The notes below the pieces were generated by a model that had not been told where the DNA came from, did not search any database, and saw only the letters and a program-made list of their open reading frames with translations. From positions 620,001 to 684,000 of the forward strand of contig NZ_PJOM01000001.1 of assembly GCF_002900965.1 (NCBI RefSeq): 64,000 nucleotides of DNA. Direction: 5' to 3'. The stretch's first letter is position 1. Every line of letters begins with the position of its first letter. The position numbers and the translations under genes were made by a program. This stretch comes from Pseudotabrizicola formosa (lineage in GTDB: Bacteria; Pseudomonadota; Alphaproteobacteria; Rhodobacterales; Rhodobacteraceae). Shown piece after piece: positions 42,799 to 51,904 of this stretch.

Positions 42799-45639
42799 AT
42801 GACCTATACCCCCGTCGCCTATAACCCATATGATTTCGCCAACCGCCGCCACATCGGCCCCTCACCCGCCGAGATGGAGGCAATGTTGCAGGTGGTGGGG
42901 GTGCCCACGCTCGACGCGCTGATTGACGAGACGGTGCCAAAATCGATCCGCCAGAACACGCCCTTGTCCTGGGCCCCGCTGGCCGAACATGAACTTTTGG
43001 ACAAGATGCGCGCCGTCGGCAAGCGTAACACGGTGATGACCAGCCTGATCGGGCAGGGCTATTATGGCACGGTGACGCCCCCGGCCATTCAGCGCAACAT
43101 TCTGGAAAACCCGGCCTGGTACACCGCCTATACCCCCTATCAGCCCGAGATTGCCCAAGGCCGGCTGGAGGCTTTGCTGAACTACCAGACCATGGTGGCC
43201 GATCTGACCGGCCTTCCGGTGGCCAACGCATCCTTGCTGGACGAGGCAACAGCGGCGGCAGAGGCGATGACCATGGCCGAACGCTCTGCCAAATCCAAGG
43301 CGCGCGGCTTTTTCGTTGACCGCAACTGTCACCCGCAGACCATCGGCGTGATCCAGACCCGCGCCGAACCGCTGGGGATCGAGGTCATCATCGGCGATCC
43401 GGCCAAGCTGGACCCGTCCGCCGTGTTCGCCGCGATCTTCCAATATCCGGGCACCTATGGCCATGTGACGGATTTCACGGATCAGATTGCCGCGCTGCAC
43501 GGGGCAAAAGCCTTGGCCATCGTGGCAACAGATCTTCTGGCGCTGTGCATGCTGAAAGAACCGGGTGCGATGGGGGCTGACATCGCGGTGGGGTCCGCGC
43601 AGCGCTTTGGCGTGCCGATGGGCTATGGTGGCCCGCATGCCGCCTTCATGTCCTGCCGGGATGAGCTGAAACGGTCGATGCCGGGGCGGATCGTCGGCGT
43701 GTCGATCGACTCGCGCGGGAACAAGGCCTATCGCCTGTCGCTGCAAACGCGCGAACAGCATATCCGGCGCGAAAAGGCCACGTCAAACGTTTGTACCGCG
43801 CAGGCGCTGCTGGCGGTGATGGCGTCGATGTATGCCGTGTTCCACGGCCCGCTGGGCCTGCGCGCCATTGCCGAACGGGTGCATTTCGGGGCCAACCGGC
43901 TGGCCCGCGCCCTCAAAGCCGCCGGAGCCAAGGTTTCACCCGCCGCCTTTTTTGACACCATCACGGTCGAGGTTGGCGTGGGCCAGACCGGCATTCTTGC
44001 TGCGGCCCGGCATGAAGGGCTGAACTTCCGCAAGATCGGGACCGACCGGGTGGGCATTGCGCTGGATGAGACCACGGATGAACGGGTGCTGGTGCGCATC
44101 CTGCGCGCCTTTGGCATTGAGGGGGTGCCGCCGCACCGGGCGCAGCTTGGCTTTCCCGAAGCCATGGTGCGGAAGACCGAATATCTGACCCATCCGGTGT
44201 TCCATATGAACCGGGCGGAGTCGGAAATGATGCGCTACATGCGCCGGTTGTCCGACCGCGATCTGGCGCTGGACCGGGCGATGATTCCGCTGGGGTCGTG
44301 CACGATGAAGCTGAACGCGGCGGCGGAGATGATGCCGATCACCTGGCCGGAATTCGGCTCGCTTCACCCTTTTGCTCCGGCAGATCAAGCCCTTGGCTAC
44401 AAGGAGGCGATTGACGATCTGGCGGCCAAGCTGTGCGAGATCACCGGCTATGACGCGATGTCGATGCAGCCCAATTCCGGCGCGCAGGGCGAATATGCGG
44501 GGCTGTTGACCATTCAGGCCTATCACCGCGCGCGTGGTGATACGCAGCGCAAGGTCTGTCTGATCCCGACCAGCGCACATGGCACCAACCCGGCCTCCGC
44601 GCAGATGGTGGGGATGGAGGTGGTCGTGGTCAAGACCGCGCCCAATGGCGACATTGATGTGGAGGATTTCCGGGCCAAGGCGGCTGCGGCGGGTGACCGG
44701 CTGGCGGCCTGTATGATCACCTATCCCTCTACCCATGGTGTGTTTGAAGAAACCGTACGCGACGTGTGCCAGATCACGCATGATCACGGGGGACAGGTCT
44801 ATATCGACGGGGCGAACATGAATGCGCTGGTGGGGCTGGTCAAACCCGGCAAGATCGGCGGCGATGTCAGCCACCTGAACCTGCACAAGACCTTTGCCAT
44901 TCCGCATGGTGGCGGCGGTCCGGGCATGGGGCCGATCGGGGTGGGGGCGCATCTGGCGCCCTATCTTCCCGGGCATGTGGAGACCGGCGGGGCGGAAGGG
45001 CCAGTGTCGGCGGCACCCTATGGCTCTGCCTCTATCTTGCTGATTTCATGGGCTTATTGCTTGATGATGGGGGGTGAGGGGCTGACGCAGGCGACGCGGG
45101 TTGCGATCCTGAACGCCAATTATATCGCCGCGCGGCTGGTGGGGGCTTATCCGATCCTGTTCATGGGCAACAAGGGGCGGGTGGCGCATGAGTGCATTCT
45201 GGATACCCGCGCCTTTGCGGAGGTGGGCGTGACGGTTGACGATATCGCCAAGCGCTTGATAGACAACGGTTTTCACGCACCCACAATGTCTTGGCCAGTC
45301 TCTGGCACGCTGATGGTGGAGCCGACCGAGAGTGAGACCAAGGCGGAGATTGACCGCTTCATCACAGCACTTCTGGCGATCCGCGACGAAATCCGTGCGG
45401 TGGAGAATGGCGAAATCTCCAGCGAAGACAGTCCCTTGCGCCACGCGCCCCATACGGTGAACGACCTTGTGGCAGACTGGGACCGCAAGTACAGCCGCGA
45501 GGCCGGGTGCTTTCCGCCCGGGGCGTTCCGGGTGGACAAATACTGGCCGCCGGTGGGCCGGGTCGACAATGTGTACGGCGACCGCAACCTGATCTGCACC
45601 TGCCCGCCAGTGGAAAGCTATGCCGAGGCGGCGGAATAA
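42799..45639 (+). CDS. gcvP: Glycine dehydrogenase (decarboxylating), P protein
   Basis: A 946-residue single-chain P protein that decarboxylates glycine with PLP and loads the aminomethyl group on GcvH. The PLP lysine is K697 in [20 protein letters not shown]. It starts with the usual [20 protein letters not shown], has [20 protein letters not shown], and ends with [20 protein letters not shown]. Both homologous halves (GcvP1 and GcvP2 in some bacteria) are present in one chain. Last gene of the riboswitch-controlled operon; a hairpin follows 60 bases downstream. Confidence 0.97.
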   Translation: MTYTPVAYNPYDFANRRHIGPSPAEMEAMLQVVGVPTLDALIDETVPKSIRQNTPLSWAPLAEHELLDKMRAVGKRNTVMTSLIGQGYYGTVTPPAIQRNILENPAWYTAYTPYQPEIAQGRLEALLNYQTMVADLTGLPVANASLLDEATAAAEAMTMAERSAKSKARGFFVDRNCHPQTIGVIQTRAEPLGIEVIIGDPAKLDPSAVFAAIFQYPGTYGHVTDFTDQIAALHGAKALAIVATDLLALCMLKEPGAMGADIAVGSAQRFGVPMGYGGPHAAFMSCRDELKRSMPGRIVGVSIDSRGNKAYRLSLQTREQHIRREKATSNVCTAQALLAVMASMYAVFHGPLGLRAIAERVHFGANRLARALKAAGAKVSPAAFFDTITVEVGVGQTGILAAARHEGLNFRKIGTDRVGIALDETTDERVLVRILRAFGIEGVPPHRAQLGFPEAMVRKTEYLTHPVFHMNRAESEMMRYMRRLSDRDLALDRAMIPLGSCTMKLNAAAEMMPITWPEFGSLHPFAPADQALGYKEAIDDLAAKLCEITGYDAMSMQPNSGAQGEYAGLLTIQAYHRARGDTQRKVCLIPTSAHGTNPASAQMVGMEVVVVKTAPNGDIDVEDFRAKAAAAGDRLAACMITYPSTHGVFEETVRDVCQITHDHGGQVYIDGANMNALVGLVKPGKIGGDVSHLNLHKTFAIPHGGGGPGMGPIGVGAHLAPYLPGHVETGGAEGPVSAAPYGSASILLISWAYCLMMGGEGLTQATRVAILNANYIAARLVGAYPILFMGNKGRVAHECILDTRAFAEVGVTVDDIAKRLIDNGFHAPTMSWPVSGTLMVEPTESETKAEIDRFITALLAIRDEIRAVENGEISSEDSPLRHAPHTVNDLVADWDRKYSREAGCFPPGAFRVDKYWPPVGRVDNVYGDRNLICTCPPVESYAEAAE

Positions 45640-45698
45640 ACGGGGTATGATTTGCGTCTGGCCAGCGTATGGCTGACGTATGGCACACAGCATGACGC

Positions 45699-45722
45699 GG
45701 GCGCCTGACCTGACAGGCGCCC
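45699..45722 (+). terminator. Hairpin after the gcv operon
   Basis: GGGCGCCTG (45699-45707) pairs perfectly with CAGGCGCCC (45714-45722), loop of six. It lies 60 bases after the gcvP stop. GGTTTT follows about 10 bases later; probable terminator. Confidence 0.5.
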
Positions 45723-45800
45723 GTGGACCCCGGTTTTCCGGCCCGATTGTCCCCGGGCTTGCACATGGTGCCGCCCAGGCGCAGCATGGGGGCAGGAGGA

Positions 45801-46124
45801 ATGACCATGTTGCAGATCAGCGCATCCAAAGTTGTCCAGATCATCTTTCAGCACCGCGAAGGCCCGGTCGCCGCGGCCGAGCTGCACGCCTTCATCGAAA
45901 ACCTGAACGAGGATGAGAAGGCCCACCTGACCGCGCTTGCCTGGGTCGGGCGCGGGGCCTTCGAGCCGGAGGATTACGCCGAGGCCCTGACCACCGCCTA
46001 TACCCAGGCCACCACGCCCACATCGGACTACCTGACCGGCATGCCGCATCTGGCCGAGAACCTTGAGGCCGGGTTGGAGGCCATGGGGGTGGATGTGACG
46101 GGGGAGGAGGAGGATTTGTTGTGA
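45801..46124 (+). CDS. DUF3775 family protein
   Basis: A 107-residue acidic soluble protein. The ATG at 45801 is preceded by GCAGGAGGA; an upstream extension in the same frame has no conserved content. The sequence LHAFIENLNEDEKAHLTALA followed by WVGRGAFEPEDYAEALTTAY and a YLTGMPHLAENLEAGLEAMG segment marks DUF3775, a small helical family found in alphaproteobacteria. No function is known. It is the last core-type gene before the lower-GC insert. Confidence 0.8.
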   Translation: MTMLQISASKVVQIIFQHREGPVAAAELHAFIENLNEDEKAHLTALAWVGRGAFEPEDYAEALTTAYTQATTPTSDYLTGMPHLAENLEAGLEAMGVDVTGEEEDLL

Positions 46125-46182
46125 GGGTAAACGAGCCAGATGCCGGAGGTTTCTTCTCATAGACATCAAGGACTAGGATAGA

Positions 46183-46710
46183 CTACGTCGGGTCGTCGAA
46201 GAAATTTGGCTCAGCAATCTTGTTGGGCAAAGGAAGTTCCCAAGTGTGGATCACCTTCAGACCGATCAACTTGGAGAAGTGGGTCTGGTTGTTGTCGTCG
46301 GTGTAGAAGATCTCGGCGCCCGCAGTCTTGGCGATGATCGAAATCTGACGATCAAACTTTACCTTCTGCCAGTCCTCATTGCTGCCGCTTTTCTTGTCGC
46401 CGGCCTTCCGAGCTTTCGCACTTTCGATCCCGAGTTCGATAGCCGCCTTCGCGTCGAAGGGCGCGATCTGCATTGAGGTCGATTCCTTGATGACGGTAAT
46501 GGCCTTGTTGACGCTTGCCACCGCCATCAAAACTTCGGAGAGGCACGGGGTCGGGATGAGTATCGTGTCACCTCTAGCGGAGTGTGTGTCGATCATGGCA
46601 TCGACCCGTTCCTTCCAAAACGCGGTCGGCTGACCGCTCGGTCCAAGACGTGGCTCGGACCTCGGGTTCAGCAGCAGTGTCAGGAAGGTGTTGTCAAGCG
46701 CTACTATCAA
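46183..46710 (-). CDS. PIN-domain protein, probable VapC-like RNase toxin
   Basis: A 175-residue PIN-domain protein. The acidic residues that bind metal in PIN nucleases are present: Asp6 in VALDNTFLTLLL, Glu59 in CLSEVLMAV, Asp120 in VKFDRQISIIAKTAGA and Asp138/139 in YTDDNNQTHF. PIN proteins cut RNA; in toxin pairs they target tRNA, rRNA or mRNA. The 243-residue gene upstream overlaps it by 4 bases and would be its antitoxin or regulator, but that protein is not a known antitoxin type. Base composition is lower in GC than on both sides, and codon choice is less biased, which points to transfer. Confidence 0.8.
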   Translation of the reverse strand: MIVALDNTFLTLLLNPRSEPRLGPSGQPTAFWKERVDAMIDTHSARGDTILIPTPCLSEVLMAVASVNKAITVIKESTSMQIAPFDAKAAIELGIESAKARKAGDKKSGSNEDWQKVKFDRQISIIAKTAGAEIFYTDDNNQTHFSKLIGLKVIHTWELPLPNKIAEPNFFDDPT

Positions 46711-47438
46711 TGGAACTGGCTACCTCGTTCCTCAATGCGATCGATCTCGCCAAGCACATCTTCTGGCCAGTCCATTTCAAGCGCTCGCAACTTGTCGACG
46801 GTCTCTCGGAGACTTCTCTGAACGGGCTGGTAATCAGTGATCGTCACGTCGTTGACCGTCCAAGCACCGTCACTCGTGCGCTTCCAGGTCCCGCGCCCGG
46901 TTATCTGCAGCCGCTCGTCAAGGAACGCCCTCAGCGCGACACCCATTATTCTCGGTGCGACACAGAAAACCACGCCGAAGGCGTCTGTGGCGACCCGAAG
47001 TTTCACTTCATCCTTGTATACAGCGATGTGGTAGACCTCGCCGGAAAACACGGCTTGGTCGCAGATACTATAGATTACGTCTTCGTCCGCTCGCGTTCCA
47101 GGGAATGGTATGATGTTCCCACCATCGGGCCCGAAGAACTCTCCACTCGTGCCGTCTTCCTGCAGCATGTAGTTAATCTGATCTCGAGCACGGAGCGCGG
47201 TCTTCGGTGCGCTACCGTTTCTGATCTTGAGCAAGCGTTCGTCAACACGCTTTCGTGCTTCTCCGTCTACCGCCAAGCAGGTTCCATGGCTGCTCTCGAA
47301 AATTCTGACCAAGTGCAAATGCTCGGGAAGGCCGAGCATTTGCTTGAGTTGCGCATAATAATCGATCAGACGCCCAAAGGGCATCGTTTCAGGCGTGAAG
47401 CCTTCGATCTTGAAAGTGTATTGCGCTTTGTTGGTCAT
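46707..47438 (-). CDS. Unrecognised 243-residue protein coupled to the PIN gene
   Basis: I do not recognise this family. Residues about 1-75 (TFKIEGFTPETMPFGRLIDY, then LPEHLHLVRIFESSHGTCLA) look like an alpha/beta domain; 80-110 are basic/polar; about 120-205 read as a beta-rich module (SGEVYHIAVYKDEVKLRV, VALRAFLDERLQITGRGTW, WTVNDVTITDYQPV); the C-terminal 35 residues are acidic and helical (RETVDKLRALEMDWPEDVLG), as in toxin-neutralising tails. There is no obvious DNA-binding motif of the RHH, AbrB or Phd type. It precedes and overlaps the PIN gene by 4 bases, so an antitoxin-like or guide/adapter role is inferred from arrangement only. Confidence 0.6.
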   Translation of the reverse strand: MTNKAQYTFKIEGFTPETMPFGRLIDYYAQLKQMLGLPEHLHLVRIFESSHGTCLAVDGEARKRVDERLLKIRNGSAPKTALRARDQINYMLQEDGTSGEFFGPDGGNIIPFPGTRADEDVIYSICDQAVFSGEVYHIAVYKDEVKLRVATDAFGVVFCVAPRIMGVALRAFLDERLQITGRGTWKRTSDGAWTVNDVTITDYQPVQRSLRETVDKLRALEMDWPEDVLGEIDRIEERGSQFH

Positions 47439-47712
47439 GGTCGCTCTCCAGCATAGACTGTAGATGTATGACTGTTTCAGGTAAATGATAGATTGTTCGC
47501 CTCCTGCTGACAGCTTCGCCTTTGAGTCCTCACAGCAACTAGGGTGCCACCCGCCCCTTCCAGCGTCGACTGAGATCGCGAATGATCGTTGCCAATGGAC
47601 TGTTCCGCGGCGACAGATTTTCTATGAAAGGCTGCTTTGGGAAGCCCGCTTTGCTGCGCCGTGCCTGAATGCCGCTTATCGCTACAAAGCGACCAAGCTC
47701 AGGATTCCCCAT
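47439..47712. other. Non-coding flank of the accessory insert
   Basis: About 270 bases between the insert genes and the metallophosphoesterase gene. The part next to the insert is AT-richer and must hold the promoter of the two-gene unit; a weak TTTACC-N17-TACAGT is readable on the minus strand. The part near 47620-47700 (CTGCTTTGGGAAGCCCGCTT and following) recalls short remnants often left in Rhodobacteraceae intergenic regions. No gene, no integrase fragment and no clear direct repeat is seen. Confidence 0.4.
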
Positions 47713-48525
47713 TCACTCCCCCTGCCGTCCCCAACCCATGTCGGCATTGTCTTGCTGATACCGCGTCACGTTGTCGGATGTGTAGTCCAGCTGATCCCCC
47801 ACGGTCCGCCAGCGAGTCACGGTGACCAGACCCTGATCGAAGTCGATCACGTTCAGGTCGTTATCCTCGCCGCGCAGGCGCGACGACAGGGTGGTGCCGG
47901 CCTGCACGCAGAGCATCGAGCGCGCGCCTTTGCGCAGGGCGAAGGGGGCGGCGGCCCAGAGGTGGAGGTGGCCAGAGAGGATGACATCGGCCCCGGCGCG
48001 GGCCAGCGCCTCGGACCCGGCATCGGCCCCTTTCATCGGGGTCTTGCCGGTTTCGGGCGGCGTGGTCAGCGGGTGGTGCAGGGCCACCACGCGCAACTGT
48101 CCGGGGCGGGCGCGGGCGAACACCTGCGCCACATGGCGCAAGGAGGCGGGGCGCAGTTTGCCGCGTTGCCAGACGCAAGGGTCGGTGGTGTTGACGCCCA
48201 CCACCAGCAGATCGCCGGTTTCCACCACCGGCTCCAGATCCGGGCCTGCCACGGCGCGGTAGCCGCGCCAGGGCCAGAACAGCCGCGCCACCGGGTTGTA
48301 GAGCGGCACGTCATGGTTGCCCGGCACACAGAGCACCGGGCCGGGCAGGGCGGCAATCAGCCGTGCCGCCGCCGCCCATTGCGGGGCCAGCGCCCGCTGG
48401 GTGAGGTCGCCCGAGATCACCACCACATCGGGCCGCAGCCGATGGGCCAGAGCGGTCAGCGGTTTCACCAGACCGGCGCGCTCGGTGCCGAAATGCAGGT
48501 CTGACAGGTGCAGCACACGGCCCAT
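47713..48525 (-). CDS. Metallophosphoesterase (calcineurin-like, 3',5'-cyclic nucleotide phosphodiesterase type)
   Basis: A 270-residue binuclear-metal phosphoesterase. All five metal blocks are seen: VLHLSDLHFG, VVISGDLTQ, VLCVPGNHDVPL, VVALHHPL and DVILSGHLHLWAA. The pattern DLHFG...GDLT...GNHD with a late GHLH is that of the CpdA/Icc-like class, though substrates vary widely (cAMP, ADP-ribose, phospholipids). ATG 48525 shares a base with the stop of the preceding lipid-kinase gene (TGATG); GTG 48528 is an alternative. Coupling with a diacylglycerol kinase-like gene suggests a phospholipid role, as inference. Confidence 0.9.
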   Translation of the reverse strand: MGRVLHLSDLHFGTERAGLVKPLTALAHRLRPDVVVISGDLTQRALAPQWAAAARLIAALPGPVLCVPGNHDVPLYNPVARLFWPWRGYRAVAGPDLEPVVETGDLLVVGVNTTDPCVWQRGKLRPASLRHVAQVFARARPGQLRVVALHHPLTTPPETGKTPMKGADAGSEALARAGADVILSGHLHLWAAAPFALRKGARSMLCVQAGTTLSSRLRGEDNDLNVIDFDQGLVTVTRWRTVGDQLDYTSDNVTRYQQDNADMGWGRQGE

Positions 48526-49454
48526 CACGCGGCCCCCGGCACCGGCAGCGCCGCTGTTTGCGCCACTGGCATGATCACCGTCAGCACATCCGGACGGGCG
48601 CGGAAGGCAAAGGGGGCGGCCATCTTCTCGCGCTCGCCATCGCGGGCGATGGTGCGGCGGCGGGCGCGGGTTTCGATCTGCAGCGATTTGGTGCCGATCA
48701 GGGTGAAGTCGCGGTAGGGCCGGGCCATCCGCATGGCGATGCGCAGGGCAAAGCCCAGAAGCTGCCAGCGCCGCAGTTCGGGCGCGATATAGACCGCCAG
48801 CTGCCCGGCACGAATGAGGTCAACCCCTTCGTCCATGCCGTATTCCTCCAGCTGATAGGCGTTCTGCGCCACGAAGATCATCGGCGAATGCCGGACCTGC
48901 ACCACGCCGTCGATGGTCAGCGTCATCCGGCTGGGGCGGTTGTAGGTGGCCAGCACCCGCAGGCCCGACCAATAGGCGGCAAGGCGGGAGCGCCCCCATT
49001 TGGCATAGGCCGCCTCGCGCCGTTCCAGCAGGGCCGGGTAGAGGCCAAGGCTGGCGTTGTTGAGAAACAGCTTGCCATTCACCTCGCCCGCCGCCGCCGG
49101 GGTTTCGACGCCCGTCATCAGTTGGGCCATGGCGGTTTCGGGGTCATTTTCCAGCCCCAGCGAGCGGGCGAAGAAATTGAAGGTGCCCAGGGGCAGGATG
49201 CCCAGCGCGATGCCGGTTCCGGCCAGTTCGGTGGCGACGCCGCAGATTGTGCCATCGCCGCCGGCGGCGATCACGGTGGCAAAGCCATCGTCGCGCGCCT
49301 TGCGGGCGGCGGCCGGGATCTGCGCGCCAAAGCGGATCAGCCGCACCTCATGCGCCAGCCCAGCCGCGCGCAGCGGCGCTGTCAGCTGGTCAATCCGCGC
49401 GGCGGATTTCTTGCCAGAACCGGCATTGGCCAGCACACAGATCGGTTCACGCAT
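48525..49454 (-). CDS. Diacylglycerol kinase family (YegS-like) lipid kinase
   Basis: A 309-residue lipid kinase. It has ICVLANAGSGKKSA near the start, the nucleotide-binding VIAAGGDGTICGVATEL, GILPLGTFNFFARSLGL and NGKLFLNNASLGLYPALL, all standard for the DAGK catalytic domain. It would phosphorylate diacylglycerol or a related lipid at the inner membrane. The substrate may be another lipid, as in YegS. The stop overlaps the phosphoesterase start by one base, so the two are co-translated. Confidence 0.9.
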   Translation of the reverse strand: MREPICVLANAGSGKKSAARIDQLTAPLRAAGLAHEVRLIRFGAQIPAAARKARDDGFATVIAAGGDGTICGVATELAGTGIALGILPLGTFNFFARSLGLENDPETAMAQLMTGVETPAAAGEVNGKLFLNNASLGLYPALLERREAAYAKWGRSRLAAYWSGLRVLATYNRPSRMTLTIDGVVQVRHSPMIFVAQNAYQLEEYGMDEGVDLIRAGQLAVYIAPELRRWQLLGFALRIAMRMARPYRDFTLIGTKSLQIETRARRRTIARDGEREKMAAPFAFRARPDVLTVIMPVAQTAALPVPGAA

Positions 49455-49515
49455 TTTGGGCCAGTGCTCCTGCCGGGATGAGGGGGGTCACGGGGTCTGT
49501 CCTTGGGGAGTGATG

Positions 49516-50616
49516 TCAGGCCAGCGGGTCCGGGTGGCAGCGTTGTACCAGATCATGCACAAAGCTGAGCTTGGTCTGGACATCGGCGGGCAGCGAGAAC
49601 GGGTAGAGGTCGCTTTGGCCCATGGACCGGTTGAGGCTGTTGAGCGCGAGCGTCAGCGGCACCCAGTTGCCGATCAGCTGGCCCGCGTCGCGGCTGTGAT
49701 AGGGGTCGGTATCGACGCGGGCGGCCAGCGCTTGCCCGGCATTCACCCGCAGCCCCAGTGCCGCCGCGGTTTCCAGCGTATCGACCATGTGCAGGTAATG
49801 CGCCCAGGTTTCCGCCCAGTCTTCCCAGGGGTGCATGGTGGCATAGGCCGAAACAAAGCGGTTTTCCCAGCCTTCGGGCGCACCCATCTGATAATGCCGT
49901 TGCATCGCTTCGGCGTAATCGGCGCGTTCATCGCCAAACAGGGCGCGGCAGGCGTCCAGCGCATCGCTGTCACGGACCAGCAGATCCCAGTAATAATGCC
50001 CGACCTCGTGCCGGAAATGGCCCAGCAGGGTGCGGTAGGCTTCGCCCATCTGGCTGCGCCGTTCTTCGCGGGCGGCGTCATCGGCTTCGATCAGGGCGAT
50101 GGTGATGACGCCGTCGTCATGTCCGGTCAGCACCTTGTCGGGGCTGCCCGGATCATCGGCCAGAAACTCGAACACCAGCGGTTGCGGATGGCCCGAGTCC
50201 GGCAGCGGGCGGGGCAGGTCCAGCCGCAGGACCGAATACATCAGCCGGCGCTTGGCGGCTTCCATCTTGGTCCAGAGCGTCACATGGTCGGGCGTGGAGA
50301 GATCCGGCACGGTGCGGTTGTGCTGGCAGGCCAGGCAATAGCCCGCCGGGCCGGTCGGCTCGCCCTCGTCGCACGGAACCATCCAGTTGCAGGCCGACCG
50401 CTCCCAGTTGCGGCAAAAGCGCAGCGGGCCGGGGTCCGTGGCCTGATCGGCCTGCGCGCTGGTGTCGGGCAGGGCCCGCCACACCGGGCCATCGGCCTGA
50501 ACCGCCAGCATGCGGTCCTCATCAGGCAGATAGCCCAGCATATGGCCGCATTTCAGACAGACGGTGTTTTCGAAATACAGGATTTCGCCACAGCACTGGC
50601 AATGAAAGAGTTTCAT
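49516..50616 (-). CDS. Putative zinc-binding metallopeptidase (COG4307 type)
   Basis: A 366-residue cytosolic protein. The N-terminus is a zinc ribbon (CQCCG and CLKCG, Cys between 6 and 23), and further Cys pairs occur at CRNWERSACNW and CLACQHN. The catalytic region has the HExxH motif HEVGHYYWD at 203-211, with a downstream Glu in EDWAETWAHYLHMVDT as possible third ligand. The rest is helical. This family is present in many alpha- and gammaproteobacteria, usually of unknown substrate. It reads alone; the 240 bases upstream contain the FNR-type site of the divergent small gene. Confidence 0.85.
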   Translation of the reverse strand: MKLFHCQCCGEILYFENTVCLKCGHMLGYLPDEDRMLAVQADGPVWRALPDTSAQADQATDPGPLRFCRNWERSACNWMVPCDEGEPTGPAGYCLACQHNRTVPDLSTPDHVTLWTKMEAAKRRLMYSVLRLDLPRPLPDSGHPQPLVFEFLADDPGSPDKVLTGHDDGVITIALIEADDAAREERRSQMGEAYRTLLGHFRHEVGHYYWDLLVRDSDALDACRALFGDERADYAEAMQRHYQMGAPEGWENRFVSAYATMHPWEDWAETWAHYLHMVDTLETAAALGLRVNAGQALAARVDTDPYHSRDAGQLIGNWVPLTLALNSLNRSMGQSDLYPFSLPADVQTKLSFVHDLVQRCHPDPLA

Positions 50617-50791
50617 GAAAAAGATGTCCCCGGACAGATCAGAAGGGTCCCGGCCAGCCTGACCCGGATTTTGGTACAGAACAACGCTTTTGCTGCAGAT
50701 GCAGCATGGCGTTTCACCCGGTCAACCCCGGCGCGGCAGTCGGGTTCCGTCGCTTGCACGCGAATGTCACCGGCCAGCCCGCGCTGGCGTC

Positions 50792-50805
50792 TTGATCTGG
50801 GTCAA
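50792..50805 (+). promoter_or_regulatory. FNR/FnrL-type binding site
   Basis: TTGATCTGGGTCAA fits TTGAT-N4-RTCAA on both halves and matches FnrL boxes of Rhodobacter. It is centred 65 bases before the ATG of the 58-residue membrane protein. A CTACCT at 50827-50832 could be the -10, giving the class II activator spacing with the site at about -41.5. It also lies upstream of the divergent metallopeptidase, 175 bases away. Confidence 0.7.
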
Positions 50806-50863
50806 GGCGGTGGGGCAGGGGCTGCGCTACCTGTCGGGACATGTCCAAGGATCGGAGCCTGTG

Positions 50864-51040
50864 ATGACACGACTGACCGCCCTGCTTTTTTCGATCATCG
50901 CCCCGTCGCTGATGGGGGTGGCGGTGATTGTGGCCCTGACCACGGGGAACGATACCCCGGGCCCGATCATGCTTGCCGCCGCACTCGGCTTTGGTGCGGC
51001 TGTGCCAGTCAGCTGGCTGGTGGCCCGGCGGCTGGCCTGA
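50864..51040 (+). CDS. Small two-helix membrane protein, 58 residues, FNR-linked
   Basis: ATG 50864 begins a 58-residue product with two predicted helices (LTALLFSIIAPSLMGVAVIV and PIMLAAALGFGAAVPVSWLV) joined by a short turn with TTGNDTPG, ending in ARRLA. The start is supported by ATCGGAG, and the frame upstream, although open, lies over the FNR site and cannot be coding as well. Proteins like it are conserved in Rhodobacterales as far as I can recall, without known role. The FNR-type box upstream predicts production under low oxygen. It converges with the esterase gene, stop next to stop. Confidence 0.7.
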   Translation: MTRLTALLFSIIAPSLMGVAVIVALTTGNDTPGPIMLAAALGFGAAVPVSWLVARRLA

Positions 51041-51814
51041 TCAGGCGGTCAGGAAGACGCGCACCGTTTCTTCAAACTCGCGCGGCTTTTCGGCATGCAG
51101 CCAATGGCCGGTGCCGGGGATTTTGGCAAAGCGCGCGGCAGGGAACAGGGCGCGGATCGTCTCGCGGTACTCTGGTTTGACATAATGGCTGTCGGCCCCG
51201 GTCAGGAACAGGGTGGGGCCGTCGAACTGGCCGCTGGTGCCGGGCCAGCCGACGATCTTGGGCATTTCAGCCTCCAGCACCGGCAGGTTCAGCCGCCAGC
51301 GGGGGCCGCCCGCCGCCTTGAGGTCCAGCGATTGCAGGAAAAAGGCCCGCAGGCTGGCATCGTCTATGGTTTGTGCCAGCCGCCGGTCAGCCTCGCCGCG
51401 CGTGGTCACCCCTGTGAGGTCCAGCGCCTGCATGGCGCGGGCGTGGTGGGACTGGTCATGGCCATAGGCCACGGGCGCGATATCGGCCACCACCAGACGG
51501 CGGATCAGCGCGCCGTCAGTCAGCGCCAGCTGCATCGCCGCCTTGCCGCCCATGGAGTGACCCAGGAGATCGACCTTGCCGCCAAGGCTGTGGATCACTG
51601 CCGCCAGATCTGCCGCCATCTCGGGGTAGCCATGCACCGGCAGATGCGGGCTGTCGCCGTGGTTGCGCATATCGACCGCGACCACATCGCGGCTATCGGC
51701 CAGCCGTCGCGCGATGACGCCCCAGTTGCGGGCCGAGCCATAGAGCCCATGGGCAATGACCAGTGGCGGGGCAGCAGAGGGGGTGGCGGCGGGGTGATGG
51801 ATCGTGGCAAGCAT
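51041..51814 (-). CDS. Alpha/beta-fold hydrolase (YbfF-like esterase)
   Basis: A 257-residue serine hydrolase. The oxyanion region is PLVIAHGLYGSARNWGVIAR, the nucleophile Ser87 sits in DLLGHSMGGKAAMQLAL, the acid lies in FLTGADSHYVK and the His in GTGHWLHAEKP. DMRNHGDSPH is a further YbfF-type mark. ATG 51814 has AGGTGAC upstream and gives the usual length; an in-frame ATG 27 bases earlier is possible. It is likely a short-chain esterase. It overlaps nothing, being adjacent stop-to-stop with the small FNR-linked gene. Confidence 0.9.
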   Translation of the reverse strand: MLATIHHPAATPSAAPPLVIAHGLYGSARNWGVIARRLADSRDVVAVDMRNHGDSPHLPVHGYPEMAADLAAVIHSLGGKVDLLGHSMGGKAAMQLALTDGALIRRLVVADIAPVAYGHDQSHHARAMQALDLTGVTTRGEADRRLAQTIDDASLRAFFLQSLDLKAAGGPRWRLNLPVLEAEMPKIVGWPGTSGQFDGPTLFLTGADSHYVKPEYRETIRALFPAARFAKIPGTGHWLHAEKPREFEETVRVFLTA

Positions 51815-51904
51815 GTCACCTGTGTACCGCCAGTTTTCCAACCCTGCCAGAGCAGTTGAGGATTTTGCCCCGCGCGCCTAAAGATTTGCAAAAGGATTGG
51901 GGTC

